The notes beneath the pieces were generated by a model, which had not been told where the DNA came from, did not search any database, and saw only the letters and a list, made by a program, of their open reading frames with translations. This document shows positions 1 to 9,725 of a stretch of 64,000 nucleotides of DNA, in pieces; positions within the stretch are counted from its first letter, which is position 1; the number at the start of each line of letters is the position of its first letter. The translations under genes and the position numbers were made by a program. The DNA is from Teratosphaeria epicoccoides (lineage: Eukaryota > Ascomycota > Dothideomycetes > Mycosphaerellales > Teratosphaeriaceae), in NCBI GenBank assembly GCA_021401465.1, contig JADDMT010000024.1:62001-126000 (forward strand), given 5' to 3'.

Positions 1-155
1 TTGGGCTTGACAGGCGCCTTCCTTCTTGTGATGCGGTTAGCGGTAGTGTCAAGAGCGGCTGCGGCTGCAGCTGTGGTAATGCGAGCGCTGCGGCGTAGAG
101 CAGGTCGAGCTGCTGCGCTGGCAACGACGGAAGTGGCTGATCTGCGCGGGGCCAT
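1..155 (-). CDS. partial CDS, N-terminus of an unidentified basic protein
   Basis: An ORF on the minus strand starts with ATG at 153-155 and runs off the window edge, giving 51 codons. The peptide is rich in Ala, Arg, Ser and Thr and begins MAPRRSATSVVASAAARP. It could be a disordered nuclear-protein tail or a mitochondrial presequence; I cannot identify it. The plus-strand ORF over the same bases starts at TTG and is probably its shadow. Its promoter would lie in the gene-free stretch up to 1575, divergent from the GH17 gene. Confidence 0.4.
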   Translation of the reverse strand, partial: MAPRRSATSVVASAAARPALRRSARITTAAAAAALDTTANRITRRKAPVKP

Positions 156-865
156 GATACTGTTGTGTTCTGGGAACGGTGGACAGGCTTGTCGAACGAG
201 CTTTGTGGCCTATCCGAATGTGTGATGGCTTGATTCGAACGTGCTCAGGCCCTACAGGCGGAGGGATTGGTGTTGCGGGTGCGCATGCTGCTAATGCGAA
301 GGAAGGGGAGTTTTAAACAAGGTCCGCGAGTCTGAGAGGTGTTTACCCATGAGGCGCGGAAAGATCCGCGCTTGCATGTGAAGATCAGGCACCACGTGTG
401 AAGCGCATCCGGGAAAGGCTCCTAGTACATCCATCATCTTCACGTTTGAAAAATGGACTCCAACCGTCGAGTGTCATCGACCGGAATATCCCTCCGCCGC
501 AGTCAGCGATCGACCCGCGATTCACACAGCTCACGGCGTGGTCGACAACGCCAAGCTGGCAGATGTGTAACTACAATCGCGAGACCTTCAAAGCGTCAAG
601 CTGTGCCGTCAAGCGCGTCACGAAGAAGTCGCCTCCCTCACCGACCACTCCGCCATTTCCACTGATCGACGGTTGCATCGGTCGAGAGCCTGATGGAGGT
701 TCGTAATCGCATCGCAGCCAGGCAGCCCCGGTGACTGACTTTGCTCTCCGCATGTTGATGTCTGGTTGCACAGTACTCTGCGACTGCTCGTGCTCACCAT
801 CTCGCACGTGAACGGCAGGTGGATGAAATGCGCGTGGCACGTGGGTGTCGTGGCACCACCCGCGA

Positions 866-908
866 AGTCTTGGCAGTCTTCAGTCTTGGCAGTCTTGGCA
901 GTCTAGCC
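866..908 (+). repeat. short tandem repeat, unit about 9 bp
   Basis: The unit AGTCTTGGC recurs four to five times, with one shorter and one altered copy. Confidence 0.7.
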
Positions 909-1365
909 AGAAATAGCCGTGAGATGCCCCTGGAGATCGTCAGGGACAGGGGCTGAGTGGACGCGCTGAGGTCATGACTGGCGAGAACAAGCTCATCGAA
1001 GCTTATCCAACCCTTCGTCTCTGGCTCCACAAGATGCCAAGATGCTGTATAGTACGTAGTGTCAGCTCATCATCCACATGCTCGGCAGCTGACCAAAATG
1101 GCGCCTCCTAATCGTTTCGTACCCGCACCAAAACTGCCAATGCCTTGACTGGCCTGCCCGCATACAGCCAATCACGCCTCCTAGTCTTGCATCCCCATCA
1201 GCAAACCACTGGCCCGTGGCTGCCCCCTTCCGCATCCACCTACACGCTACGCTAGGCCGGTGAGACAGCCTGAGGGTGAGCAAGGGGCTGTTGACATGCT
1301 GAGTCCCTTGGACCTTGCTGTCTTCTCTTCCCATCCACCTCTCGCATCTCACATTCCTTCTCTCT

Positions 1366-1402
1366 CCACCACCCACCACCACCCACCACCACCACCACCA
1401 CA
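1366..1402 (+). repeat. CAC/CCA trinucleotide microsatellite
   Basis: An imperfect run of CAC/CCAC units lies about 175 bp upstream of the GH17 start codon, in the promoter or 5' leader. Confidence 0.75.
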
Positions 1403-1575
1403 TTCATTTAGCAGCGACTGGTGCCCTGATTTCTTGCATAATTTGTACAGAAGAAGCTTTGTTCTTACGAGACAGGCTCCTGTGACCGACCGCATCTACT
1501 GCATCACCACATTCTACCCACTGCACTGCGCATTTGTGCCTCTTTTTCACTTTCGCTCGCTCACATAAGCCGACC

Positions 1576-2445
1576 ATGCGTTTCTCAACCAGCACCGCCG
1601 CCCTTGCGGCCATCGCCCTCCCCTTCACCAACGCCTACTACAAGGGCGTCAACGTCGGTGCCAACAACCCAGACGGCTCCTGCAAAACCCAACAGCAATG
1701 GGAGGACGCGTTCAACGCCCTCAAAGGCACTTCCCAATACTTCACCTCCTTCCGCGTCTACGCCGCCTCCGACTGCAACACCCTCGAATATGCCGCCCCC
1801 GCCGCCATCGCCACCGGCACCCAGCTCCTCGTCGGCGTCTGGACCGAAGACTCCGCCCACTACACCGCCGAAAAGAACGCCCTCCGCGCCGCCTACCAGG
1901 CCCACGGCAGCGACTGGATCCTCGCCATCAGCGTAGGCTCCGAGGACCTCTACCGAGGCGACACCGACGCCAGCACCCTCGCGAGCCAGATCTACGACGT
2001 CCGCGGCATGGTGAACGCCGACGGCGTGAACGTCCAGGTCGGCCACGTCGACACCTGGACCGCATGGGTGGACTCCAACAACGAGGCCGTCATCACCGCC
2101 GCCGACTTCATCGGCATGGACGGCTACCCATACTTCCAGTCCTCCAGCATCGACGACGCGTACAACACCTTCTGGGACTCGGTGACCGCGACCCGCAACC
2201 AGGTCAACAACGTCAGCCCCGGGAAGTGGGTCTGGGTGACCGAGACCGGCTGGCCAGTGTCCGGGGACACCTCCGGCGCAGCGGTTGCGAGCACGGACAA
2301 TGCGCAGAAGTATTGGAACTCCGTGGCTTGCTCGGCGATCGAGAGCACGCATTTCTTTTGGTATGCCTACCAGGATTACAACGAGAGTCCGTCGTTTGGC
2401 ATCTTCGGCTCGAACGGGCAGCAGGTTTACTCCGTGGATTGCTAG
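1576..2445 (+). CDS. secreted GH17 glucan endo-1,3-beta-glucosidase, Bgl2 type
   Basis: Single-exon, 289-residue protein. The ATG at 1576 is chosen because it starts a signal peptide (MRFSTSTAALAAIALPFTNA); the frame is open further upstream but without an ATG. The mature part follows the yeast Bgl2 pattern: a Y-K-G-V-N-V-G start, the block VYAASDCNTL at 61-70, and VGVWTEDSAHY. GH17 enzymes cut or transfer beta-1,3-glucan during wall remodelling. The acid/base is expected at Glu123 (VGSEDLYR) and the nucleophile at Glu223 (WVTETGWP); both are present. The length is close to the usual ~300 residues, with no GPI signal or Ser/Thr-rich tail, so it should be free in wall or medium. Third codon positions are strongly C-rich in the first three quarters, suggesting high expression. 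The next gene is convergent. Confidence 0.93.
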   Translation: MRFSTSTAALAAIALPFTNAYYKGVNVGANNPDGSCKTQQQWEDAFNALKGTSQYFTSFRVYAASDCNTLEYAAPAAIATGTQLLVGVWTEDSAHYTAEKNALRAAYQAHGSDWILAISVGSEDLYRGDTDASTLASQIYDVRGMVNADGVNVQVGHVDTWTAWVDSNNEAVITAADFIGMDGYPYFQSSSIDDAYNTFWDSVTATRNQVNNVSPGKWVWVTETGWPVSGDTSGAAVASTDNAQKYWNSVACSAIESTHFFWYAYQDYNESPSFGIFGSNGQQVYSVDC

Positions 2446-3140
2446 ATTGTTCATACTGGGGTTTTCGGGCCAGGTTTGGGCGGGGGGGATATCGACAGGG
2501 CGACGTTTCGGGGATCCTCAACTTTGGGGGCATAGACGCAGGCGAGGGTGAAAAGGTGTACAAAGGAGTCGTAATGGCCGGCTGCCTGTACTGGGGCATG
2601 CCGCATATCTGCCAATAGGGGGTCTGTGGTTGTTTGGGTAGATGGGACATTTTTGAGCCGTATAATTTCTGGGATGCACATGTCAGGCATCTCCCTACAT
2701 CTACATCCTGGTCATGGCTCCAGCGCTTCTGTCTGTCACAATAATCGCTTGACAAACCCTTACTTCTTGCTGACAGGATTGACTGCTTCTTGACTGCGTT
2801 GACTGCTTGTTCTCAATGTGAAAACGACTGATGTCGTTGCTGGCTGCTTGCGATGCTCACACTCGGACATCCCGAGCATCTCAACTTATCAACCAGTTGG
2901 CTGCTCGGTGAGTGACGAGATCACTTGTATGTCTCCAAGATCACACTTTCCTTGCGGACAGCTTCAATTTACGGCCCTGTGGAAAATCAATCGTGGCATT
3001 CATGGCGACGTTATCGCTGTCTGACATGTTGACTCAAATTGCACTTCCCGGACGCGACATCTTACATGTATGCAAAGGGTATCTTGGTACGTCGCCGATC
3101 AAAGCATATCCAGTGAACGCCCAATCATGACGCCTCATCA
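2446..3140. other. intergenic between convergent genes
   Basis: No gene is seen. It includes one cluster of the dispersed TTGACTGCTTG-type repeat at about 2748-2815. Confidence 0.5.
2748..2815 (+). repeat. dispersed TTGACTGCTTG repeat, cluster A
   Basis: Three closely spaced copies of TTGACTGC plus TTGAC and CTGACA variants lie within about 65 bp. The same core recurs at 7.3, 23.2, 26.1 and 38.5 kb. Confidence 0.6.
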
Positions 3141-6100
3141 TCAACCTCCAATATCCACAGCCCTTATCCGTTTCTTCAAGAGCCTGCGGTGTGCTGCCTT
3201 CCCCTTCGACCTCCTCGCCGGACTTTCAGGCACCGCTACGCCGCCGCCGACATCCGCATCATCAATCACCTTGAGCCCAGCCATAGCATCACTGACTAGA
3301 CCACCGACTCCCTGCGCCGTCGCTCGCACGATAGCCTTGCGACTCAAGCCGCTCGCGGCCGGAAGTGACACAGAGCGTGCGCCTAGCGTTTCCTTGATAT
3401 CATTGAGCAACAACTCCATGGGACAGATATACGTGCGCCCTTTAGTTGATGCTAGGACGTGTCCACACACGCGCCCGTCCTCGTTGCCAATGACCCACGC
3501 GCCTGAATCTCCACCGACGCCGAAGTCACCATTCACCGTCCAGCTCGCTGAGAACGTGCTACGGCCGTGAATCTTGACAAGCTCCATAGTACTGCCAATG
3601 ACGCCAGTCGCTAGGCCGCTAGTCCGACCGAGACAAAGGACATTCGCGCACGCAAGCTCATTGCTCGCGCGGACTGTGGTTGGATAGACGTGTCCGTTCT
3701 TCTTGTTCGCGACGGCGCAGAACTTCGAACCGCCTCGAACGACGTTGTAAGGATACGTACGAGGCGGCACGAGCTCGAACAGAGCCCAGTCGATCTCTTG
3801 GGGCAGAGACTGGCTGATGCTCTTGAAGCCTTCTTGTCCAGCTGAGCCAGGAGTTCTCTTCAGACCTGAAGAGGCATGCACTTGGCCTAGCTTGTAGGAA
3901 AGCAAGTGGTCCTCGTCTATGCCGGAGTCCTCAGCGTCGTCATTTTCGTCCACGTCGACGTGTAAGTCAAGGTCTATCGCATCGTCCAGTGCTGGCTGAG
4001 TAATTGGGATCTCGTCGTAGTCGCCTGGAGCAACGCCAGGTAGGTCTCCATCATGCCCTTCGTCCGTCTCATCAGCATCGAGGAAAGCAGTCGAAGGTGG
4101 ACGGACAGTGCTCTCGTCGTCAGAGTGGCTGTAGATGGAGAAGCTGTCCGAGCTGCGAATGCTTGACGTATCTGAGTGACCATCCTCAGCGCCAGCTTCT
4201 ACATCCTCCTCCTCGTCGAGCTCATCTTCGCTGTCGGGCTCTAGCATGTGGTGCACGCTCATACCGTACGCCGTGCCGTCAACCATGACGATGCCCCCAA
4301 ATGATACTGGCGGTAGATGCTCTTCGTCTCGGAAGGCGCCAATCGATGCGCCACATAGTGGTCGCTCTTGGTAGTCCGGGTTGACAGCCTTTTCGACAGC
4401 TCCGAATGGCGCCATGCTACGGTACGCCGCACTGTCGCCATGCTTCTTCGCCCTGCGACATCTTTTGATCGGACCGCATCGCTTCACTCGCAAGTCGTAG
4501 ACATTTGCATCGTACTTGAAGTGCCGCTTCAACAGGTGCTTGACTTTCGCCGTCGACTTCTCGCAGCTCAGCAAGAAGGTTGGCTTTGCAGTCTCTTCGG
4601 ATTCGCCATACATGACGAACCTTATATCAGAAGATTCTTGTGATCCTTTTAGTGCCCTTTCGACCACTTTTGCAAGTTGGTAGGCGTATTTGCAGTTCCA
4701 GTCTTGCTCGCACTGCTCCGGCAATGGCAGATGTCTGAACTCATGGCGCTTCGACCTGGACTCCGATTCAGGCTCCTCTGCAGTCGTCGGAAGCACACGG
4801 GCATTCGACCTCAATGCGGCGTGACGAGCAGCTGGATTTAGCGCAAGAGCTCTGATGTCGGCCCGAGCGTCTTTTATTTGCGTCCGGCACTCGCGCCATC
4901 TTTGCTGTATGAGTGTGACCTTCTGCTTGTAGTCTTTGAATGACAGAGTCGCGTCGTTGAGCGTATTAGAGACGTGATCCCGGATATTTGCCATACTTGG
5001 AGCTTGCGAGAGGGATGGAGGCTGTCGACTTATTCTCTCGTTCTCAAAGCTTGGGCCGTAATAGTACAGGTTCGGCGTCGAAGCTAGACGAGTAGACGGA
5101 GCAAGCGTACTTGTCCACGCTAAGGGGTCATGCATCAGTCCTGTTGGGTTCGTTTGGTGCGGTGGCAATTGCGCCGGCTCTGGAACATCGTTGAACGAAT
5201 AGTCGCTCGTTGCAGGCTCTGTAACATACTCGTCCTCATCAAGCAAGCAGCAAAGTCTGAGCTTCTCGAAAAGATGAGTGTACAGACCATGGGTAGTCAA
5301 TTGCGAGATATCCGAGTCATCAGCCATGCGAAAGCACGCCTGTACCACTTTCATGTAAGCCGAACCGCACTTTGATGCCAGCTTAGGGATCCAAAGGTCC
5401 TCAAGTCTGAGCTTGAAGTCGTTCAATGTGTACTTCGCCTTGTACAGAGCACCGATCGGCGTCCATAACCCAATCTCAAGCAGTACCAGAGCAAAGCTGT
5501 ACAGATCAAACCTGATGTCCCATGAGATCTCGCGGTGGTCTGTCGGGACATCATCAGGATGCCGATAGATGTTAAGATTGAAGTCGCGCTGTTGACCTTC
5601 CACACTGCATTTGGAGAAGAGGTCAAAAGCTGCCCAAAGCGGCGTTCGCATATGTTCAGGGAGAAGCGCACTCTCGCCAACTGTCGTGGTAAATATTACA
5701 CTGCTACTGTTGATGTTCCCATGTGGAAGCTCACGAGCATGGAGGTCGTGCAGCTGTTCGACAAGGCGAAGAGCCAGGCGGAAGCGATGCTCCAATGGCG
5801 GAATCACCACCTCGTTGTTGGTCGGTGGCTTCGTTGCTCTCTGCACCAATTTGAGAAGACTCACGGGGTTCAAGATTTGAGCTTCGGCTTCGGCAGTACC
5901 TTGTAGCTTGTTCTGGATTGTGTACGGAACGTCGTAGATAAGGCCAATCCTTGGCTGATTCACGTCTTCAAAGTAGCCCAGGAGGCTGAGATTGATCTGC
6001 GACGCTGCACGCATCGGTTGCAGGTACGAGGTGAGGGCCTCAAGTCGTTGCAGGGGAGGCGGTACATGCGTATCACGGTAGATGGAATCAAAGTTGGCAT

Positions 6101-6944
6101 ACTCAATAAGCACAGGCACTTCGGGCGCAGTGCTCCCAACCGCACTCTGCACAATCTCGGAGACTCTCGATCGAACGAGCTTCGCAACCAGACGTGTAGT
6201 CGACGGCACGCCGAGCGCTTCATACGGCGGCGGCCCTTCCTCTGGAAGGATCAGTGCCGACAGCTCTATCCTGGGTGGCAACCCTGCATATGGCGAGAGG
6301 GCCGGTCGCTGGGATGACGGTTGGTTGATGAGCGTCGTCGCAGTAGAGGCAAAGCTAGGAGGAACGTTCGGTGCACCGTATACGCTGTGCCTAAGAGGTA
6401 TCGCTGCCTTCTCATTGCCTCCCGACTTCTCCGGGCTGGCGGCCGAATTAAAGCTCGGGTGCTCGCCCCGGGCAAGAGCCTTTCTCGACCGGGACAAGTC
6501 ATACAGAATGTCGATGCTCGTCGTCAGATCTTGCAGTAGATCCTCGTATCGCGCTTGGTCGAAAGTTCCTGACTCTGTCATTTCACCCAATTTCTTCTCG
6601 CCGCTAATGCCGACGCCGAGAGGAGTGGCGGCCTGCTGAATCCGGGCGGCTTCCTCACTGACTTCCTTGATGTTGTTCAGCACACTGTCTACGGTCTCGG
6701 TCAGGTCGGCCCGAGCAACAGCATCGTCAATGTTGCCATCTTCGCCTTTGCCATCGTCGCTCCAAGCCAAGCCCCAGGTGATAAGCCGGTCCTTCTGAAT
6801 CCTGAACTTGCGGTTGAGAGCTGGAAATTGCTCAGTTGCAGTCGAGTTGGCATTGAATAACGCGCTTTTCTTCGTATCGCTGTACAACTTCGTCAACCGG
6901 CTCGTCCTGCTGCGTGGCAGTTGCCCAGCTCTGTAGGTCTCCAT
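3141..6944 (-). CDS. HeLo-like / pseudokinase / trypsin-like protease fusion protein
   Basis: A single uninterrupted ORF of 1267 residues, ATG at 6942-6944. Three regions can be read. Residues ~35-155 resemble the fungal HeLo (prion-inhibition and propagation) domain, including RKFRIQKDRLITWGLAW followed by amphipathic helices; the hydrophobic first helix usual in HeLo is not obvious, so a 5' exon could be missing. Residues ~260-565 look like a degenerate kinase: HGNINSSS at 408-415 stands where HRD...N is expected, FD at 440-441 replaces DFG, and helix F (WDIRFDLYSFALVLLEIG) is clear. Residues ~860-1190 look like a trypsin-fold protease with a plausible triad: His898 or His899 (SVHHML), Asp1052 (IDWALFEL) and Ser1147 (GGDSGAWV). 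An acidic insert (~902-1015) separates His and Asp; a helical linker (~655-700) joins kinase and protease. HeLo domains drive membrane-targeting cell death in fungi; a role in regulated death or self-recognition is inference. The catalytic residues look intact, so it is probably functional. Confidence 0.7.
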   Translation of the reverse strand: METYRAGQLPRSRTSRLTKLYSDTKKSALFNANSTATEQFPALNRKFRIQKDRLITWGLAWSDDGKGEDGNIDDAVARADLTETVDSVLNNIKEVSEEAARIQQAATPLGVGISGEKKLGEMTESGTFDQARYEDLLQDLTTSIDILYDLSRSRKALARGEHPSFNSAASPEKSGGNEKAAIPLRHSVYGAPNVPPSFASTATTLINQPSSQRPALSPYAGLPPRIELSALILPEEGPPPYEALGVPSTTRLVAKLVRSRVSEIVQSAVGSTAPEVPVLIEYANFDSIYRDTHVPPPLQRLEALTSYLQPMRAASQINLSLLGYFEDVNQPRIGLIYDVPYTIQNKLQGTAEAEAQILNPVSLLKLVQRATKPPTNNEVVIPPLEHRFRLALRLVEQLHDLHARELPHGNINSSSVIFTTTVGESALLPEHMRTPLWAAFDLFSKCSVEGQQRDFNLNIYRHPDDVPTDHREISWDIRFDLYSFALVLLEIGLWTPIGALYKAKYTLNDFKLRLEDLWIPKLASKCGSAYMKVVQACFRMADDSDISQLTTHGLYTHLFEKLRLCCLLDEDEYVTEPATSDYSFNDVPEPAQLPPHQTNPTGLMHDPLAWTSTLAPSTRLASTPNLYYYGPSFENERISRQPPSLSQAPSMANIRDHVSNTLNDATLSFKDYKQKVTLIQQRWRECRTQIKDARADIRALALNPAARHAALRSNARVLPTTAEEPESESRSKRHEFRHLPLPEQCEQDWNCKYAYQLAKVVERALKGSQESSDIRFVMYGESEETAKPTFLLSCEKSTAKVKHLLKRHFKYDANVYDLRVKRCGPIKRCRRAKKHGDSAAYRSMAPFGAVEKAVNPDYQERPLCGASIGAFRDEEHLPPVSFGGIVMVDGTAYGMSVHHMLEPDSEDELDEEEDVEAGAEDGHSDTSSIRSSDSFSIYSHSDDESTVRPPSTAFLDADETDEGHDGDLPGVAPGDYDEIPITQPALDDAIDLDLHVDVDENDDAEDSGIDEDHLLSYKLGQVHASSGLKRTPGSAGQEGFKSISQSLPQEIDWALFELVPPRTYPYNVVRGGSKFCAVANKKNGHVYPTTVRASNELACANVLCLGRTSGLATGVIGSTMELVKIHGRSTFSASWTVNGDFGVGGDSGAWVIGNEDGRVCGHVLASTKGRTYICPMELLLNDIKETLGARSVSLPAASGLSRKAIVRATAQGVGGLVSDAMAGLKVIDDADVGGGVAVPESPARRSKGKAAHRRLLKKRIRAVDIGG

Positions 6945-7694
6945 CGCGGTGTAGCCTGAGACACATGTCCGACGAGATTAAAGTACAACCCGCGGAGTCG
7001 TAACTGATCTCTGCGACTGCATCTTGTTGTTCTGCATGTTGGTCATGCTTCCGGAATATGTTTGACGAGTACAAGAGTGTTGTCCCAGGCTTCGAGATTC
7101 CGGAATCTGGCTGCCTTCGGCCTTTGGTGGCGCTAGCAAAGCATGATCCAATCAGCTTCGTGCACAGCGGAGGGTGCGACGAACGGTAAGTGGGCCTACT
7201 GAATTCTACCTACAGCAGAATTGTTGCGCACACTTCAGCCATGAGTGGCTCATCAGTCGACCAAGCAGTCAAGCTGTTGGTGGTGCAAAACCGACCTTTG
7301 ACAAACGATCGACTGTGTTGATAGCTCTTCCATCGTGTCAACAGCTGCCACTCGTGTCAACAAGCACTCGACCAAATCAGCCAGTCACTTGATTGAGTGA
7401 CGGATGGACTCACTGCGGCCGCGTGAAGAAGATACTCGCGAATGTAAGCTCAGCCATATGCTATCTATCATGCCCAGTTACAGCAGGTAGAGCCTCGATC
7501 TAGATCCTGTAGCAGGCAGCAAGACACCGGGTCCACAAGACCAGCATTCCTCTTTACGCTGCGCCAAACGCCTCGCGCCACGTCTGTCCAGGATTCTGCC
7601 GCGCGTTGCAGCGATGTCCGCCTCACACACCACCCTCTAATGTATCTTACAACCTCAGGAGAGGAGCTCTTCGCCTTCGATTATGAAGCTCCTT
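6945..7694. other. intergenic, promoter of the HeLo-like gene
   Basis: No gene is seen. It holds repeat cluster B at about 7255-7410. A 5' exon of the upstream gene could lie here but no convincing one was found. Confidence 0.45.
7255..7410 (-). repeat. dispersed TTGACTGCTTG repeat, cluster B
   Basis: GTCAA/GTCGA motifs recur at roughly 15-25 bp, mostly in reverse orientation to cluster A. The 12-mer GTGTCAACAAGC at 7354-7365 is the exact reverse complement of 23181-23192 in cluster C. Confidence 0.6.
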
Positions 7695-8923
7695 CTAGGT
7701 CAGAGTATAGCCACCGTCGACTCTCAAATCTGTGCCCGTGACGTAGCCCGCCGCATCACTCAGCAAGTAGGTGACTGCGCCCATGAGGTCCTCCGGACGA
7801 CCCATCTTGCCTTGTGGGATGAGACTGGTCCATTTCTGAGCCAGCTCCGGGTTCTCGTCGAGGATCTTCTTGGTACTGGAATCATCTTCATTAGTATCAC
7901 CATCGTTGTAGAAGCAGCTGGGCTAGACTCACAGTGCGGTCAGCATGTAGCCTGGCGAAATGCAGTTCACACGGATGCCTGCATGCGCCCACTCGACTGC
8001 AAACGAGCTCGCCAGATGCCGGACAGCTGCCTTGGCGGCATTGTATGGAGCTTGGGGCTGAGGTACGTTGACGATAGACCCAGACATGCTACCGATCATA
8101 ACCATGCTGCCTGGTGACTTGCGCTCCATCAAGTGCCTCGCAACGCCAGTCGCGAAGAGGTATGTGCCATCGACGTTCACGCCCCAGAGCTTCTTAATGC
8201 GGTCGTAGGGGTACTCGATGGCGTCAAAATTCTCGGTAAAACCGGCGGAGGTGACGAGGTGGTCAATCTGGCCGTGTCCTTTGATGATCTCGTTCAGGCA
8301 TGAATTCACAGAATCTGGGTCAGCGACGTCGGCATAGTGAGCGGTGACCTTTGGCACTTTTTCGGCACCCGGATTTTCGTCGCGGAAGGTCTGCATGAGC
8401 AGCTCGGCCTGCTTGGAAGCTTCCTCCTCTGAGAAGCAGAATCAGTGCCGGATCAGAACGCTTGCCTCGACCCGCCCGACTCACTGTTCAGATCCACAAT
8501 GGCGACATCCGCACCGCTGACCACCAGAGCCTGGCTCATGACCAGCCCCAACCCTCTCGCACCGCCAGTCACCACACCGACTCTGTCTTCCAAGCTGAAG
8601 CTCGCCAACGTTCTCTTGAAGTGAAAGCCACCACGTCCCTGCACCGGCTTCTGACTTGGCATGTCCTCCTCCTCTGGGTACGGAATCTTGATCGTGTTGT
8701 CGGTACGAGAGAATTGTCCCTCGTGCTTAAAGGCTCCCGGCTTTCCCGCTGTGCTGTACTCATCATGCTTATCCTCAATCTGGCTCGGATCATGCTTATC
8801 CTTCACAAATGTGCCATTGCTGAAGTCACGGCGTGCCACACGTCCTGCCGCGGTGATTGTCGGTGGCCGTACAGCGGTCGCAGAAGCTCTCGAAACCTGC
8901 CTAAGCAGGCTGGCTTTGATCAT
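7695..8923 (-). CDS. short-chain dehydrogenase/reductase with mitochondrial-type N-terminus
   Basis: Three exons: 8485-8923, 7933-8428 and 7695-7875, with introns of 56 and 57 nt (GTGAGT donors, CAG acceptors, TACTAAT branch in the second). The joined frame is exactly 372 codons, 371 residues. It is a classical SDR: NAD(P)-binding TGGARGLG at 119-126, catalytic Ser262, Tyr275 and Lys279 (YNAAK), then ISPGYMLTAL and a C-terminal VDGGYTLT. This resembles fungal polyol or sorbose-type reductases, but the substrate is not evident. The ~100 residues before the Rossmann fold start with a basic, Ser/Ala-rich stretch (MIKASLLRQVSRASATAV) typical of a mitochondrial presequence, unusual for this subfamily. 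Confidence 0.85.
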
Positions 8924-9725
8924 CGCTGCGACTGAGGGCGGAATCAGCTCTAATTAACTCGGTCGTGCGGATACAAATGGCGAAGTCTAGCTGTGCCGCG
9001 GTATCAGGAATGGTGCAAGGTTTTGGAGAGAATTGTCACTGCAAGGTATAAAGCCACCATCTGGCTCGCATACTTACTTTTTGTCAGAGCTTTGTTCTAC
9101 CTTGGTCAATTCGTCCGCGAAAATCCTTGGCGGAGGGTTGAGTGAGGGGCAATGTCAGATGTATTGAGCTGAACAGTTTGTTGATGGAGTCGTGTGAAAG
9201 GCTCCAGATTGCCCATGGAACTCGTCTCTTGATAAGATAACGCTGAATTCCTAAGTCTCAACTTCTCAACAACATGGACCCTTTCTCGAGGACGCGAGGT
9301 CTGACGTAAATGCTGCGCATCGCTGACTCGCCGAGTGCAGTTTAGTCCCAAGGTTTCGCGGGGTTAGCGTGGGCTGCGGCATCGGGTGTTCTGGAGTAGC
9401 ACCCCGAAGTGTTGGATGAACTCCACGTCCTGGTGTACAGTCGACATCGCGCAATATGTCACAGTGATCATCCAACATTGCTCGAGTCCGGCCGCGTTCA
9501 GCTGGCTGAACATGCCTCGAGCGTCTCTGCGTGACGCATCAGGGCCAGCTTACTCAAGACGCTTCAACCCGCCATTACCACGCGGAGATCACCCCAACCA
9601 GCAAGGCCGAAGACGTCGTATTGAAAATGTTTTGTCGATAGTCTCTAAGCCACATCACCGTCCTCCACCATACCATGTAAATGCTGAGATGCCCGTTTAT
9701 CATAAATTCATCAGACCGCTCAGCT
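8924..9725. other. intergenic, promoter of the SDR gene
   Basis: No gene is seen; the short ORFs here lack family features and consistent codon use. Confidence 0.45.

Larger units (their letters stand above)
156..1575. other. intergenic region, divergent promoters
   Basis: No convincing gene is seen. It holds a short tandem repeat at 866-908, a CAC microsatellite at about 1366-1402, and a pyrimidine-rich stretch before the GH17 start at 1576, typical of a fungal promoter and leader. Confidence 0.5.

Noticed and set aside
1585..2454. 289-codon minus-strand ORF across the GH17 gene
   Set aside because: It is antisense to a well-supported GH17 gene with strong C-ending codons, which leave the opposite strand open; composition is Gly/Val-rich and low complexity.
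1698..2618. 306-codon plus-strand ORF overlapping the GH17 gene
   Set aside because: Arg-rich shadow frame of the same gene; no ATG-based family features.
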